From assembly GCA_024280015.1 (NCBI GenBank), contig JAJRQY010000063.1:1-32932 (forward strand): DNA of 32,932 nt, given 5' to 3'. Positions 16,230 through 24,857 of the stretch are shown here, piece by piece (positions within the stretch are counted from its first letter, which is position 1; each line of letters starts with the position of its first letter). The position numbers and the translations under genes are program-made. The notes under the pieces are model-generated. The model was not told where the DNA came from and ran no database searches. It saw only the letters and a program-made list of their open reading frames with translations. Source of the stretch: Actinomycetes bacterium. Lineage in GTDB: Bacteria > Actinomycetota > Acidimicrobiia > Acidimicrobiales > SZUA-35.

Positions 16230-17426
16230 TCAAGCACCTAATGCTTGGGCCACCAGGATCATGGGGTGCTCGGTCGTTGTGCCTGCTTGCTGAAGAAATC
16301 CGGAACACCCGGGATTAGCGCTGGCCACAATCGTCGCTCCGCTCCGCTCAATTGAGGCCTCCTTGCGCTGGCGTATCCCGTCGGCCAAATCAGGGTGCTG
16401 GAGGGAGAATGAGCCTCCAGCACCACAACACAAACCCTCATAGTCCAAGACGCCAACGTCCCCGAAGCGTTGCAGTAGGGAGCGAACCGAATCGTGAGTC
16501 TTCTGGACATGACGAAGGTGACAGGGGTCCTGCACGACTACTGTTCCGCTCCACGGTGCCCGGCCCGTCAGTGCTGGTAGCCGCTCGTGGTTGTCTTCGA
16601 TGAATTCGTGCACGTCATAAACCCGCACGGAGAAGGCCTTCGCTTCCTCCGTGCCTAGCAGTACCCCGTACTCTTTCATGGCCGCTCCACAACCAGCCGA
16701 ATCAACAATGATTGGGCCGTCCCCAGGGAACCCGTTCATGGTGCGGATGGCCAGAGATAGCGCTGCCTTCTTGTCTCCCGCATGATGATGGAGCGCCCCA
16801 CAGCAGTCCGCCCCGCGCTCGGGCATGGCAACACCGAATCCCATCAAGCCCAACACATCAACCGTTGCTTGGTGCACGGGTCGGTACCACGTGTCCATGA
16901 CACAGCCGCGATGGAGCCAGACGTCGGTGCCTGTCGCCACCAAAGGTTGGCGACGTACAGTCAGCGCGGGAATGCCCAACCGGTCGGTGGGGACGCCCAG
17001 CCTCTGGACCAGGGCAAGGATGGTTGACCCTGCGCTCAAGAGCGGACGGAATCGCAGTGGTTGCAAGGCAATCCGTAGCCAACGCGGTGACACCTGATGT
17101 CCCTGCTCAGTAAGGGCATCAATGGTCTGTTCAACCAGGCGTCCATAAGGAACCGTCGATGGGCACGCCGTTTCGCAGCCCCGGCACTGCACGCAAGTAT
17201 CGATCATCTCCACGAATCGATCAGTAATAGGTGCTCCCCGGTCCTGGATCTCTCGCATGGCGGCGATGCGACCCCGAGGAGATGATCCTTCCTCCCTGGT
17301 GACCCGATACGTGGGGCAGTGAGGCAGACACAGGCCACAACTCACACAACTGGCAAGATCATCCGGATCCAAACCAAGCGAAACCGGCGATTGTGTCATG
17401 GTGCGGGATCCCTTTGCTTCAGTCAT
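16230..17426 (-). CDS. glcF: glycolate oxidase iron-sulfur subunit
   Basis: 398 residues. Two 4Fe-4S ferredoxin motifs lie near the N-terminus: CVSCGLCLPHC (Cys27, 30, 33, 37) and CVQCRGCETAC (Cys78, 81, 84, 88). Two CCG (heterodisulfide reductase-type) domains follow, with GADCCGALHHHAGD and GLCCGAGGSFS. In GlcDEF this subunit passes electrons from the flavin subunits towards the respiratory chain. The ATG at 17426 overlaps the glcE stop as ATGA; an internal ATG at 17399 is less likely. The order glcD-glcE-glcF is the standard one. Confidence 0.95.
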   Translation of the reverse strand: MTEAKGSRTMTQSPVSLGLDPDDLASCVSCGLCLPHCPTYRVTREEGSSPRGRIAAMREIQDRGAPITDRFVEMIDTCVQCRGCETACPSTVPYGRLVEQTIDALTEQGHQVSPRWLRIALQPLRFRPLLSAGSTILALVQRLGVPTDRLGIPALTVRRQPLVATGTDVWLHRGCVMDTWYRPVHQATVDVLGLMGFGVAMPERGADCCGALHHHAGDKKAALSLAIRTMNGFPGDGPIIVDSAGCGAAMKEYGVLLGTEEAKAFSVRVYDVHEFIEDNHERLPALTGRAPWSGTVVVQDPCHLRHVQKTHDSVRSLLQRFGDVGVLDYEGLCCGAGGSFSLQHPDLADGIRQRKEASIERSGATIVASANPGCSGFLQQAGTTTEHPMILVAQALGA

Positions 17427-18394
17427 GAAGACGTCTCTTGGTTGACGGTGATTCCAAATAGCGGATCGCGACCTGGGTTAAGCCTGCCGGTGGGGTCGAA
17501 CCGTTCTTTCAACCTGCGATTCATGCTGGCGGCAACAGGACTGAGGGTCGAAGCGGGGACAGTCTCAGAATTCGCAGTCAGCATGCCAGTTCCCGTAAGG
17601 CCAACAAACTCCAAACCAGATTCTTGGCCTCGTGCCAGCTCACTTCCGCGTCGAGCCGACCAGTGGTTGCGTCCAAGTCGAGGTGGGTCCTCGGCCATCT
17701 CGCTGAAACCGAGTCCGGACAGGACCGTGCGATCGGCGGCGACATCGGCCGGGTGGCCTTCTAGGAGAACAAATACGTGGCTACCTGTGCACAGGATTGA
17801 CCCCGGTGCGTGAATGGCGTCCTGAACACGGTTCGGGAGCTTGTCGCCCTGCTCAAGCTCCCGACGAAACCATTGTGATGCCTCAGGAACCGGCGATGCT
17901 CGCAGAACAAACTCGGCCATGAAACCCAGAGTTCCGTGGGCCCCGACCAACAAGCGACAAATATCAAAGCCCGACACGTTCTTGACTACTGCTCCCCCGG
18001 ACTTGCTGAGCTCACCCGCTGCGGTCACGTACGTGACTTCCATCACCGAGTCGCGCGGCGGGCCAAGACATAGTTGACGCCATCCTCCATGAGCAACAGC
18101 TAACGCTCCACCGACGGTGCCAGCAAAGCGTTCGGCGCCAAGCTCAGCGGGACTCGGCAATGCCACCCGTTGCTTGACTTCGGCCAAGGCCTGGTGGAGC
18201 TCGACCAGCGGGGTTCCTGCGCGGACCCTGACGATCATTTCTTCGGGAACAATCTCGACCACTCCCGTTGGGGCCGAAACTTCTCTGGCCGACGCATCAG
18301 CGATGCCCGCCTGATCCCATTGGGTCCGCCCCCCAACACAGCTCACGGGGTCCGTTGCGCCGACCTCAGTGGCAAAGCGTTCAAGCATCGTCAT
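17423..18394 (-). CDS. glcE: glycolate oxidase FAD-binding subunit GlcE
   Basis: 323 residues from the ATG at 18394, which overlaps the glcD stop as ATGA; the frame continues upstream to 18442 inside glcD, but the overlapping start is preferred. The PCMH-type FAD domain is seen in APTGVVEIVPEEMIVRVRAGT, LPSPAELGAERFAGTVGGAL and GGAVVKNVSGFDICRLLVGAHGTLG, the last typical of GlcE. The C-terminal part is shorter than in GlcD, as expected. Works with GlcD and GlcF to oxidise glycolate to glyoxylate; its close similarity in fold to GlcD reflects the shared FAD-domain family. Confidence 0.94.
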   Translation of the reverse strand: MTMLERFATEVGATDPVSCVGGRTQWDQAGIADASAREVSAPTGVVEIVPEEMIVRVRAGTPLVELHQALAEVKQRVALPSPAELGAERFAGTVGGALAVAHGGWRQLCLGPPRDSVMEVTYVTAAGELSKSGGAVVKNVSGFDICRLLVGAHGTLGFMAEFVLRASPVPEASQWFRRELEQGDKLPNRVQDAIHAPGSILCTGSHVFVLLEGHPADVAADRTVLSGLGFSEMAEDPPRLGRNHWSARRGSELARGQESGLEFVGLTGTGMLTANSETVPASTLSPVAASMNRRLKERFDPTGRLNPGRDPLFGITVNQETSS

Positions 18395-19824
18395 ACCCAG
18401 ATCCCTTCGGGAACGGTATGCATCTGTTGGAGCTCCGCACACGTAGCACCGGTTGGAAGGACTTTGCCAGGGTTGGAGAGCCCGTTGGGATCAAAGGTCG
18501 TTCGCAGAAGGTCCTGCTGGGCCAGATCAATGGGGCTGAACATCAGTGACATGTATGCCTGCTTTTCTACCCCAATGCCATGTTCACCGCTCAATACACC
18601 GCCAGCAGCCATTGATGCTTCGACGATCTCTCGGCCTGCCTTGTGAACCTGTTCGAGGCGGCCAGGGTCGCGGGAGTCAAAGGCCAGGATTGGGTGGAGA
18701 TTTCCATCACCGGCATGAAACACGTTGATAACCATCAGGTCATAGCGAGCGGCAATCTCATAGATGGACTCCAGGACCTCGACGAGGCGAGTACGCGGAA
18801 CCACGGTGTCATTGAGGTAGTAGTCGGGTTGGGCCTGAGAGATTGCTCCAAACGCCGCCTTGCGACCTTTCCAAAGCAAGGCACGCTCAACATCATCAGC
18901 AGCAGATCGGACCGAGATTGCGCCAGCATCCAGCATGATCTGGCCGGCCTGAGCCGACATGGCTTCGACCCCGTCTGCCAGGCCATCGAGTTCCAGAAGG
19001 ATCACCGCTTCGGCATCCAGGGGATAGCCAGCATGCACGAAGTCTTCAATCAACTTGATTGCATTGCGATCCATCAGTTCAATGGCGGCAGGAATCAATC
19101 CGTCGCCAATAACGGCGGTGACAGCCTGGGCCGCCTCGGTGACCGTTGCAAACGCTCCAAGAAGGGTGGCAATTGCTGGTGGATTTGGGGTGATCTTGAC
19201 CGCGATTCGTGTTGCGATGCCAAGCATGCCTTCGGATCCAACAACAACACCGCGCAGGTCATAGCCTGGCGCATCGCCTTCCACCGAGCCGATCATGCCA
19301 ACCTGTCCGTCTGGTAGCACCAGTTCAATAGCCAGGACGTGGGCGTTGGTGATCCCATAGGCCAAGCAGTGCGGACCCCCTGAGTTGTTGGCAACATTGC
19401 CGCCAAGGGTGCTTGCCATCTGGCTTGACGGGTCAGGAGCAAAATGAAACCCGAGGGGAGTCAGGTGCTTGGTGAGGTCAAGGTTGATGACACCCGGCTC
19501 TACCCAGGCCAATCTTGCTTCGACATCAACCTCAAGGATCTGGTCCAAGCCGCTCAGGGCGATGACAACTGGACGGTCACCGCAGGGAATGGCGCCCCCG
19601 GCCAAGCCCGTTCCGCCACCGCGGGCAACAAGGGGACGACCGTGCCGGACGCAGGCTTTCACGATGGCTTGCACATCGCTGGTGTTGTGAGGCAGGCAAA
19701 CCAAACCGGCAGCGCCAAGATCAAAGGTGGAAGCATCAGCCCGGTAGAGACCAAGTTCGACCTGGTCGGATCGCACCTGTTCTGGGCTCAACAAATCCTC
19801 TAGTTCGTTCTTGAGTTGGTCCAC
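18391..19824 (-). CDS. glcD: glycolate oxidase subunit GlcD (FAD-linked)
   Basis: 477 residues from a GTG at 19824. The FAD-binding domain has LPHNTSDVQAIVKACVRHG, RGGGTGLAGGAIP and LGGNVANNSGGPHCLAYGIT. The C-terminal FAD-oxidase domain includes VINVFHAGDGNLHPIL and GEHGIGVEKQAYM, the GlcD/D-lactate dehydrogenase signature. The open frame runs far upstream to 20574, but that portion lies opposite a real plus-strand gene and has no family similarity. The chosen GTG gives MDQLKNELEDLLSPEQ, the usual GlcD beginning. D-lactate or another 2-hydroxyacid is a possible substrate, but the glcDEF order supports glycolate. Confidence 0.94.
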   Translation of the reverse strand: MDQLKNELEDLLSPEQVRSDQVELGLYRADASTFDLGAAGLVCLPHNTSDVQAIVKACVRHGRPLVARGGGTGLAGGAIPCGDRPVVIALSGLDQILEVDVEARLAWVEPGVINLDLTKHLTPLGFHFAPDPSSQMASTLGGNVANNSGGPHCLAYGITNAHVLAIELVLPDGQVGMIGSVEGDAPGYDLRGVVVGSEGMLGIATRIAVKITPNPPAIATLLGAFATVTEAAQAVTAVIGDGLIPAAIELMDRNAIKLIEDFVHAGYPLDAEAVILLELDGLADGVEAMSAQAGQIMLDAGAISVRSAADDVERALLWKGRKAAFGAISQAQPDYYLNDTVVPRTRLVEVLESIYEIAARYDLMVINVFHAGDGNLHPILAFDSRDPGRLEQVHKAGREIVEASMAAGGVLSGEHGIGVEKQAYMSLMFSPIDLAQQDLLRTTFDPNGLSNPGKVLPTGATCAELQQMHTVPEGIWV

Positions 19825-19920
19825 GGAGTCCAGTGTGCCCGCTAGTCTGGCTTCGGTGTGTTGTTCGACTGAATCTTCTGGCCACTGCAAGGCCCAAATC
19901 GCCAACCGTTGGCGTTGGCA

Positions 19921-20715
19921 ATGACCGCGAACCTCCCACCCCAAGATGGCCATCGATGGGTCTCGGTTCGAGACGAAGCCGGTGAGCTCTGGCTGTTCGA
20001 CGCGACCTTCTTCTTGTCGGATTTCCAGTGCATCTATGGCAACGGCTGCCAGTCCATCGAGCCAGAGCCCGACCACACCGAGTCTCTCGGGTGTTGCGTT
20101 CACGGCGCCCACTTCGTCGATCAAGAAGATTTGGATAACGTCGCCGGCTTTGCTGCTCTTTTGACCGCAGACCAGTGGCAGTATCGCAAGCGCTCGATTC
20201 GCAAGGGTGGGCCGTTCAAGAAGAACAAGGATGGCGACTGGGTGACACGAAAAGCCGAGGGAGCTTGCATCTTCTTGAACCGAGCTGGCTTTGAAGGTGG
20301 AGCGGGATGCGCTTTGCATCGAGCTGCTCTTGCGCGCGACGAACGGCCACTGGATTGGAAGCCAGATGTTTGCTGGCAGGTTCCAATCCGGCTCGATATC
20401 CACACCGATGATCATGGCCGCGACACCGTCTTTGTCCGAGCGTGGGAACGTCATGACTGGGGTGATGGCGGGGAAGAGTTCAACTGGTGGTGTATCGAAG
20501 CTCCAGAGGCATACACCTCGACTCGAGCGCTGTACGTGCAGAGCAAGGACGAACTCATCGAGCTGGTTGGCCAAGAGGTGTATGACTTGGCGGCCGTCGA
20601 ACTAGGGCGCATACAAGACGAGCGTGCTGTTTTGTCCGCTAACCAGAATGGCGTCCCCGTCACCGTGCGCTCCACGCAGACATCACCCACCTCCGACGTT
20701 TGGTCAAATTCATGA
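19921..20715 (+). CDS. cysteine-cluster protein of unknown function
   Basis: 264 residues from the ATG at 19921 (a TTG at 19909 is in frame). Eight cysteines are visible: C37, C43, the pair C58-C59, C116, C130, C151 and C191, in the pattern FQCIYGNGCQ, GCCVHGA, GACIFLNR, GAGCALH, VCWQVPIRL. This spacing recalls YkgJ/DUF3109-type cysteine-cluster proteins, which probably bind a metal or iron-sulfur centre, but I cannot assign it to a family with certainty. No signal peptide or membrane helix. It is divergent from glcD (96-base gap) and its stop overlaps the start of the chloride channel as ATGA. No Shine-Dalgarno site is obvious, so it may be leaderless. Confidence 0.87.
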   Translation: MTANLPPQDGHRWVSVRDEAGELWLFDATFFLSDFQCIYGNGCQSIEPEPDHTESLGCCVHGAHFVDQEDLDNVAGFAALLTADQWQYRKRSIRKGGPFKKNKDGDWVTRKAEGACIFLNRAGFEGGAGCALHRAALARDERPLDWKPDVCWQVPIRLDIHTDDHGRDTVFVRAWERHDWGDGGEEFNWWCIEAPEAYTSTRALYVQSKDELIELVGQEVYDLAAVELGRIQDERAVLSANQNGVPVTVRSTQTSPTSDVWSNS

Positions 20716-22427
20716 ACAGATTCCTCAAGTCTCTACTTCCCAGTGGGAAGAGTTCCCGGCTCCTCATTGCCGCTGTTGGCCTTGGAATTTCGGTCGCCTT
20801 GGTGGTCTCGGTGTTCGAATATGTCACGGTCGAACTCATACTCGATCGGGTCATCGAACTTCCGATTGAGATTCAGGCTCTCATGCCAATGATTGGCCTC
20901 GTCCTGGCTGCACTCGCCCTCCGCTTTCTTGGGAGTGGAGCAACGCCGTCCACCTCCGATGAGTACATCAGTGCCTATCACGACCGGTACCCAAAGCTGC
21001 CGGCAAGGCTTGTGCCTGCCCGTCTGATCGCTGGTGCTACCACGATCGGCTTCGGTGGAGCTCTTGGACTTGAAGGGCCAGCCATCTACACCGGCTCCGT
21101 TCTCGGGTTGGAAATGCAGCGCAAGCTCGATCGATGGTTGGGGCGCGATGCGGCCAAGTTGCTGCTGACCGCAGGAGCCGCGGCTGGTGTTGCCGCCATT
21201 TTCCAGGCACCTGCGACTGGGGTCATGTTTGCCCTAGAAGCGCCCTATCGCGATGACATCGCCCACCGAGCACTGCTTCCTTCTCTCATGGCCTCCGCCG
21301 CAAGCTACCTGACCTTCATCTCCATCCCCTTCATCCACCCGCATCCCCTGCTTGGTCAGGTCACGGCAAGTGGTGTCGGTGTCGGTGACCTACTTGGTGC
21401 CGTCGCCATTGGTGTTGGGGCTGGCTTCGGCGGGCGTGTCTACGCCTCAATCATTCGTCGGGCTAAGCGAATCGCAAAGACGAACAATCCGATCCAGATC
21501 GCTCTACTCGGTGGTGCTGTGCTTGGCCTGCTGGCCTTCGCCTCTGACCGACTGTTCTCCGAACCACTCACTATCGGGCCCGGCTTCCGGGTCATTGACT
21601 GGTTGGCTTCGGGTGAGACGACACTCGGCTTGATCCTGCTCCTCTTCGCCTTCCGAGCCCTAGCAACAACCGTGACGGTCGGTTCTGGTGGCACTGGCGG
21701 ATTGTTCATTCCGCTTGCCATTCAGGGGGTCTTGCTAGGACGCATTATCTCCTCGGTCCTTGATGAGCTGAACCTTGGTGATAGTCCAGACCGGATTTGG
21801 CCAATCCTTGGCCTGGCCGCCTTCTTGGCCGCTGGCTACCGTACGCCGATTGCTGCGGTGATGTTCGTGGCCGAATCAACATCAGGCATTGGGAGTCAAG
21901 GAGTCGGATCGGCCGTTGTTCCCGCCCTGATTGCTGCTGCAGTCTCCCAACTGGTCGCTGGTCGTTCCTCGGTCTCTGCCGGTCAACAAGTTGAACGGCT
22001 CGGTCACTTAGAGGAGCGCTTCACCATGCCACTCGCCGCTGCGCTGACCACTGACGTGTTGACCGTTCCCCCCGATGCCACCGTGTCAGAATTCGTCTGG
22101 CTGCATGCCATCGGGCGCCGCGTGCAAGTGGTGCCGGTGGTCGATGGTAGTGAGTATCTCGGCCTGTGTTCGGTCGAAGCCTGCTCGCAGGTTGATCGAG
22201 ACGACTGGGACAACACCACGGTGGCGGACATCCTGAGTACGGATATGCCTACCGCCTTCCCAACCTGGTCCATTCGAGACGCCGTCGTTGCTCTTGACCA
22301 GCACCACAGCGACATGATCGCGGTAACCACCCAGGAAGGCGTCTTCGTCGGTGTCGTCCTCGAGTCCGAGATCGTGGAACTCGGCGAGATTCTCGACCAA
22401 ACGGGTGGAGAATTCTCGCCATTCTAG
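20712..22427 (+). CDS. ClC-family chloride channel/antiporter with CBS domains
   Basis: 571 residues from the ATG at 20712, overlapping the upstream stop as ATGA. The ClC core spans about residues 15-425 with many membrane helices. Selectivity-filter motifs are GSGATP (74-79, versus GSGIP), GLEGP (119-123, with Glu121 in the position of the gating glutamate) and GSGGTGGLFIP from 324 (GxFxP motif). A cytoplasmic pair of CBS domains covers about 439-565 (MPLAAALTTDVLTVPPDATV, then SIRDAVVALDQHH), which in relatives senses nucleotides or ionic state. Transports chloride or a related anion across the membrane. Retention of the gating Glu permits Cl-/H+ exchange, but channel and antiporter modes cannot be separated from sequence. 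Confidence 0.95.
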   Translation: MNRFLKSLLPSGKSSRLLIAAVGLGISVALVVSVFEYVTVELILDRVIELPIEIQALMPMIGLVLAALALRFLGSGATPSTSDEYISAYHDRYPKLPARLVPARLIAGATTIGFGGALGLEGPAIYTGSVLGLEMQRKLDRWLGRDAAKLLLTAGAAAGVAAIFQAPATGVMFALEAPYRDDIAHRALLPSLMASAASYLTFISIPFIHPHPLLGQVTASGVGVGDLLGAVAIGVGAGFGGRVYASIIRRAKRIAKTNNPIQIALLGGAVLGLLAFASDRLFSEPLTIGPGFRVIDWLASGETTLGLILLLFAFRALATTVTVGSGGTGGLFIPLAIQGVLLGRIISSVLDELNLGDSPDRIWPILGLAAFLAAGYRTPIAAVMFVAESTSGIGSQGVGSAVVPALIAAAVSQLVAGRSSVSAGQQVERLGHLEERFTMPLAAALTTDVLTVPPDATVSEFVWLHAIGRRVQVVPVVDGSEYLGLCSVEACSQVDRDDWDNTTVADILSTDMPTAFPTWSIRDAVVALDQHHSDMIAVTTQEGVFVGVVLESEIVELGEILDQTGGEFSPF

Positions 22428-22479
22428 GTTGAGCCGCCGGTGTCGCCGCCTGGACAGTGCTCGCTGGGCTTGGCCCTAG

Positions 22480-22653
22480 CTACTCGTCATACTCGTCGTC
22501 ATCCTCGTCGGACAGGGGTCCGTGAGCTTGGTCAGTGGTGGGAAGCCCGAATGGATCTTCGTCGATGCGGTCCATCAGCGAATCAAGGTCGTCAAACGCA
22601 TTGCGCTTTAACGCCCGGGCTTCTTCGTATCGGCGGTGTCGCCCCTTCTTCAT
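22480..22653 (-). CDS. small acidic protein, 57 residues
   Basis: Starts MKKGRHRRYEEARALKRNAF, then DDLDSLMDRIDEDPFGLPTT, and ends SDEDDDEYDE. The N-terminus is strongly basic and the C-terminus strongly acidic. The ATG at 22653 has GAGGAG ending six bases upstream, an excellent Shine-Dalgarno site. The same frame stays open upstream to 22782 and reads RPPFCSEECP just before this ATG, resembling the second half of a small zinc finger (FCSxxC). However, that stretch has no ATG, GTG or TTG, so translation from 22653 is the simplest reading. Function unknown; convergent with the chloride channel gene. Confidence 0.7.
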   Translation of the reverse strand: MKKGRHRRYEEARALKRNAFDDLDSLMDRIDEDPFGLPTTDQAHGPLSDEDDDEYDE

Positions 22654-22782
22654 GGGACACTCCTCGGAACAGAACGGTGGCCGGTGGAGACGTCGATCAG
22701 TCTCCGGTGGCAGGTCGAGGGGCCAGTGTAGGTCGACCGGACGCGATCTGCGAATCGGGATATAAGGGCACGTAAGAGCGTA

Positions 22783-22821
22783 CTACATGCAATCAGACGT
22801 AGCTACATGACGTAGACGTAG
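22783..22821. promoter_or_regulatory. cluster of CTACATG/ACGTAG repeats
   Basis: CTACATG at 22783-22789 and 22803-22809 (20-base period), and ACGTAG at 22797-22802, 22810-22815 and 22816-22821. The two units are imperfect reverse complements of each other, so the block is a set of alternating half-sites. It lies 130-168 bases upstream of the acidic small gene (minus strand) and downstream of ribonuclease D, and could be an operator array for the small gene. Confidence 0.4.
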
Positions 22822-22908
22822 TTCGAACACCAAGATCGGACCGATATTTCCGCAATTGAGCCAGATTCCTCACGGAGAAGGAGTGTCACGACACAAGCAG
22901 GCAGGCTG

Positions 22909-24078
22909 TCAATTCGCTTCGTGATCGAAAGCGGTATTGCTCCTGGTCTCCAGAATTAGCTGTCCGTGGCCTTCAAAGGCCAGCGAGGCTTTGCCTGAAA
23001 CCAGCGCCTGGATTGGCTCACCAACCAGTTCTGCTCGCCAACCATGACTCAAGCGACCCTCTTCCTTCCGAAGGAGGGTCTCTACATCGGCTCGAGTAGC
23101 CAGCAACGCTGGATCAAGCTTCTGATCGCGGGCAAGCTGAGAAATCCAAGAGGTCACCAAGGTCACGACCGGTCGCAGCTCACGCGAGAGCTCGGGCTTG
23201 CGAGTCGACGAGCTTGGTTTTCGCTCGGACTTCTTTCCTTGCTCAACAGCCTTCAGCAGCTCCTGGTCTGCTCCCTTGCGAAGATGGCGAGAATCTAGTC
23301 CCCGAATCTTCTTCAGGGCCTCAACACTGCTCGGAGTCTGCTGGGCGATTGCTACGACGGCGATGTCAGGCAGGACTTGCCGGACAGGAATGTCAATGGC
23401 TGCGGCCCTGCGCTCGCGCCAGGCCGCGATCTCACAGGCAATCTGGTAGGTGCGTCCTTTGAGGGAACGTGCCTCCTTGATTCGATTGATCGCTTCTTCA
23501 GGAGGTCGTTTGTTACGGGGACGATCTCGAACCAAGGCCGACTCTTCATAGGCCCACTGGAGCCGCCCGCTCTCCTCCAGCTGTCCGGTGATCTTGTCCG
23601 CTAGCTCCAGCAGGTGAAGCACATCACCAGCGGCATAGGTCAGTTGGTCGCTTGTCAGCGGCCGTTGCGACCAATCGGTCAAGCGATCACCCTTGGCAAT
23701 CGTCACCCCTAAGAACGTGTCAAGCAGGGTCAGCAATGAGCCGGTGGCGACTCCAGCGAACCCCGCAGCAATCTGGGTATCGAGCATTTGGGCAGGAACC
23801 GTGCCACAAACCAGGTCCAGAACCTCCAGGTCCTGGACTGCCGCGTGAATAACACAGAGGCCCGGACCATCCAGCAACTCTGCCATTGGCGAGAGGTCGA
23901 CGGCGAGAGGGTCAATGAGGGCGAGTCCCCCATCCCAAGCCAGTTGGACCAGGGCAACATGGGGGTAATAGGTGCGTTCTCGATGGAACTCGGTATCCAA
24001 CGCGTACCGGTCAGCGGCACAAACCTGTCCGAGGATATCGAGAAACTCTTCCTGAGTGTTTATGAGGGGTAGGGACAC
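22909..24078 (-). CDS. rnd: ribonuclease D
   Basis: 389 residues from a GTG at 24078. The DEDDy 3'-5' exonuclease domain occupies about residues 1-175: LDTEFHRE (Asp28, Glu30), HAAVQDLEVL (Asp83), DTQIAA (Asp100) and YAAGDVLHL (Tyr148, Asp152), so all catalytic residues are present. An HRDC-type helical region follows (about 210-290, ARSLKGRTYQIACEIAAWRE), then a second HRDC-like C-terminal region. The linker around 285-300 (KKSERKPSSSTRKPE) is charged. Acts in 3' trimming of structured RNAs such as tRNA precursors. Transcribed after, but 74 bases away from, the mobA-like gene on the same strand. Confidence 0.94.
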   Translation of the reverse strand: MSLPLINTQEEFLDILGQVCAADRYALDTEFHRERTYYPHVALVQLAWDGGLALIDPLAVDLSPMAELLDGPGLCVIHAAVQDLEVLDLVCGTVPAQMLDTQIAAGFAGVATGSLLTLLDTFLGVTIAKGDRLTDWSQRPLTSDQLTYAAGDVLHLLELADKITGQLEESGRLQWAYEESALVRDRPRNKRPPEEAINRIKEARSLKGRTYQIACEIAAWRERRAAAIDIPVRQVLPDIAVVAIAQQTPSSVEALKKIRGLDSRHLRKGADQELLKAVEQGKKSERKPSSSTRKPELSRELRPVVTLVTSWISQLARDQKLDPALLATRADVETLLRKEEGRLSHGWRAELVGEPIQALVSGKASLAFEGHGQLILETRSNTAFDHEAN

Positions 24079-24152
24079 AGCCGCTCATGGTATTGCATCG
24101 AGAAGCAGAGCGCTCGGTCGCTCCAGGAGGGAGTTCGCAGCAGGCTGAAGTG

Positions 24153-24857
24153 TCAGCTCTCGAAGTCCTCACAGAGAGCCTTCAGGGTCGCCGGGTCATC
24201 CGCGTCAGAAAGAGCAGCAGCCTCAATCTCCACGCCAACCCAGGAGACGTGGTCCAGGGCCGCCATCATCCGCCGCTCGCCGCGTCGCACCGCTCGTTGC
24301 AACCCCATGCCTGCTTGGGCGGGCCAGCATCCAAATGTTGGTTGCGGTTTGCCTCCCACCAGGGCGACCACTGCGGGAGGGATCTTTGTCCCACCTTTTG
24401 TCTGCACTGCCAACTGCTGCTGCCATGAGGCTTCGACGAGGAGCCTGATGTGGCTGGCTCGCAGACGGGGAGCATCACAAGGAACGACCACGACGAAGCC
24501 CCGACCGGCCCACCGAAGCACCGAAGCAAGCCCAGCCAGTGGACCGAGGTCAGGCTCGGGGTCCGCAATCACTGGAATTCCCAGTGCGTGTCCGGCGCTA
24601 CCGCCGACCGCAACCACAGGATCGGTAAGGGCCAGCCGCAGCTCGGACACGATCGAGCCGCCCATGGTCACTTCTTGGCCTTCTTGGCCTTCTTGGGCAG
24701 GTTGGTCACCGGCCCGATTCGCCGGCAAGAGTGCCAGAGCCTTGTCTGATCCGAACCGACGACTGGCCCCTCCAGTCAAGATCGCTCCGACCGGCACGAA
24801 CGAAAGTACGTGATCCTTCTGGTTGGGTTGATCTTCCGGCGCGGGATGCCGGTTCAT
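24153..24857 (-). CDS. MobA-like molybdenum cofactor guanylyltransferase
   Basis: 234 residues from the ATG at 24857, which overlaps the stop of the DUF3151 gene as ATGA; a longer frame to 24911 is less likely. The nucleotidyltransferase motif GAILTGGASRRFGSDKAL (about residues 24-41) matches MobA, followed by VIADPEPDLGPLAGLASVL and VVVPCDAPRL (metal-binding Asp). MobA attaches GMP to molybdopterin. An unusual insertion (about 46-70) contains QEGQEGQE, encoded by three copies of a 9-base repeat, in the region that usually joins the motif to the next strand. Other MobA-like sugar or cofactor nucleotidyltransferases are possible. No other molybdenum genes are in the window. Confidence 0.85.
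   Translation of the reverse strand: MNRHPAPEDQPNQKDHVLSFVPVGAILTGGASRRFGSDKALALLPANRAGDQPAQEGQEGQEVTMGGSIVSELRLALTDPVVAVGGSAGHALGIPVIADPEPDLGPLAGLASVLRWAGRGFVVVVPCDAPRLRASHIRLLVEASWQQQLAVQTKGGTKIPPAVVALVGGKPQPTFGCWPAQAGMGLQRAVRRGERRMMAALDHVSWVGVEIEAAALSDADDPATLKALCEDFES
24671..24697 (+). repeat. three tandem copies of a 9-base unit inside the mobA-like gene
   Basis: CTTCTTGGC at 24671-24679 and 24680-24688, and CTTCTTGGG at 24689-24697. The period keeps frame and encodes GlnGluGly repeats in the minus-strand protein, in a probable surface loop; copy number may vary between strains. Confidence 0.8.

Noticed and set aside
18643-19317. 224-codon open frame on the plus strand
   Set aside because: Antisense to glcD, whose motifs are clear on the minus strand.
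19825-20574. Upstream extension of the glcD frame (about 250 extra residues)
   Set aside because: It lies opposite the real cysteine-cluster gene and has no GlcD similarity; the GTG at 19824 gives the normal GlcD N-terminus.
22440-22775. 111-codon open frame on the plus strand
   Set aside because: Arg/Gly-rich low-complexity translation opposite the small acidic gene, which has a proper Shine-Dalgarno site.
24153-24857. CofC/FbiD (F420 guanylyltransferase) assignment for the MobA-like protein
   Set aside because: The LTGGASRRFGSDKA motif is MobA-type and does not match the CofC/FbiD N-terminus.
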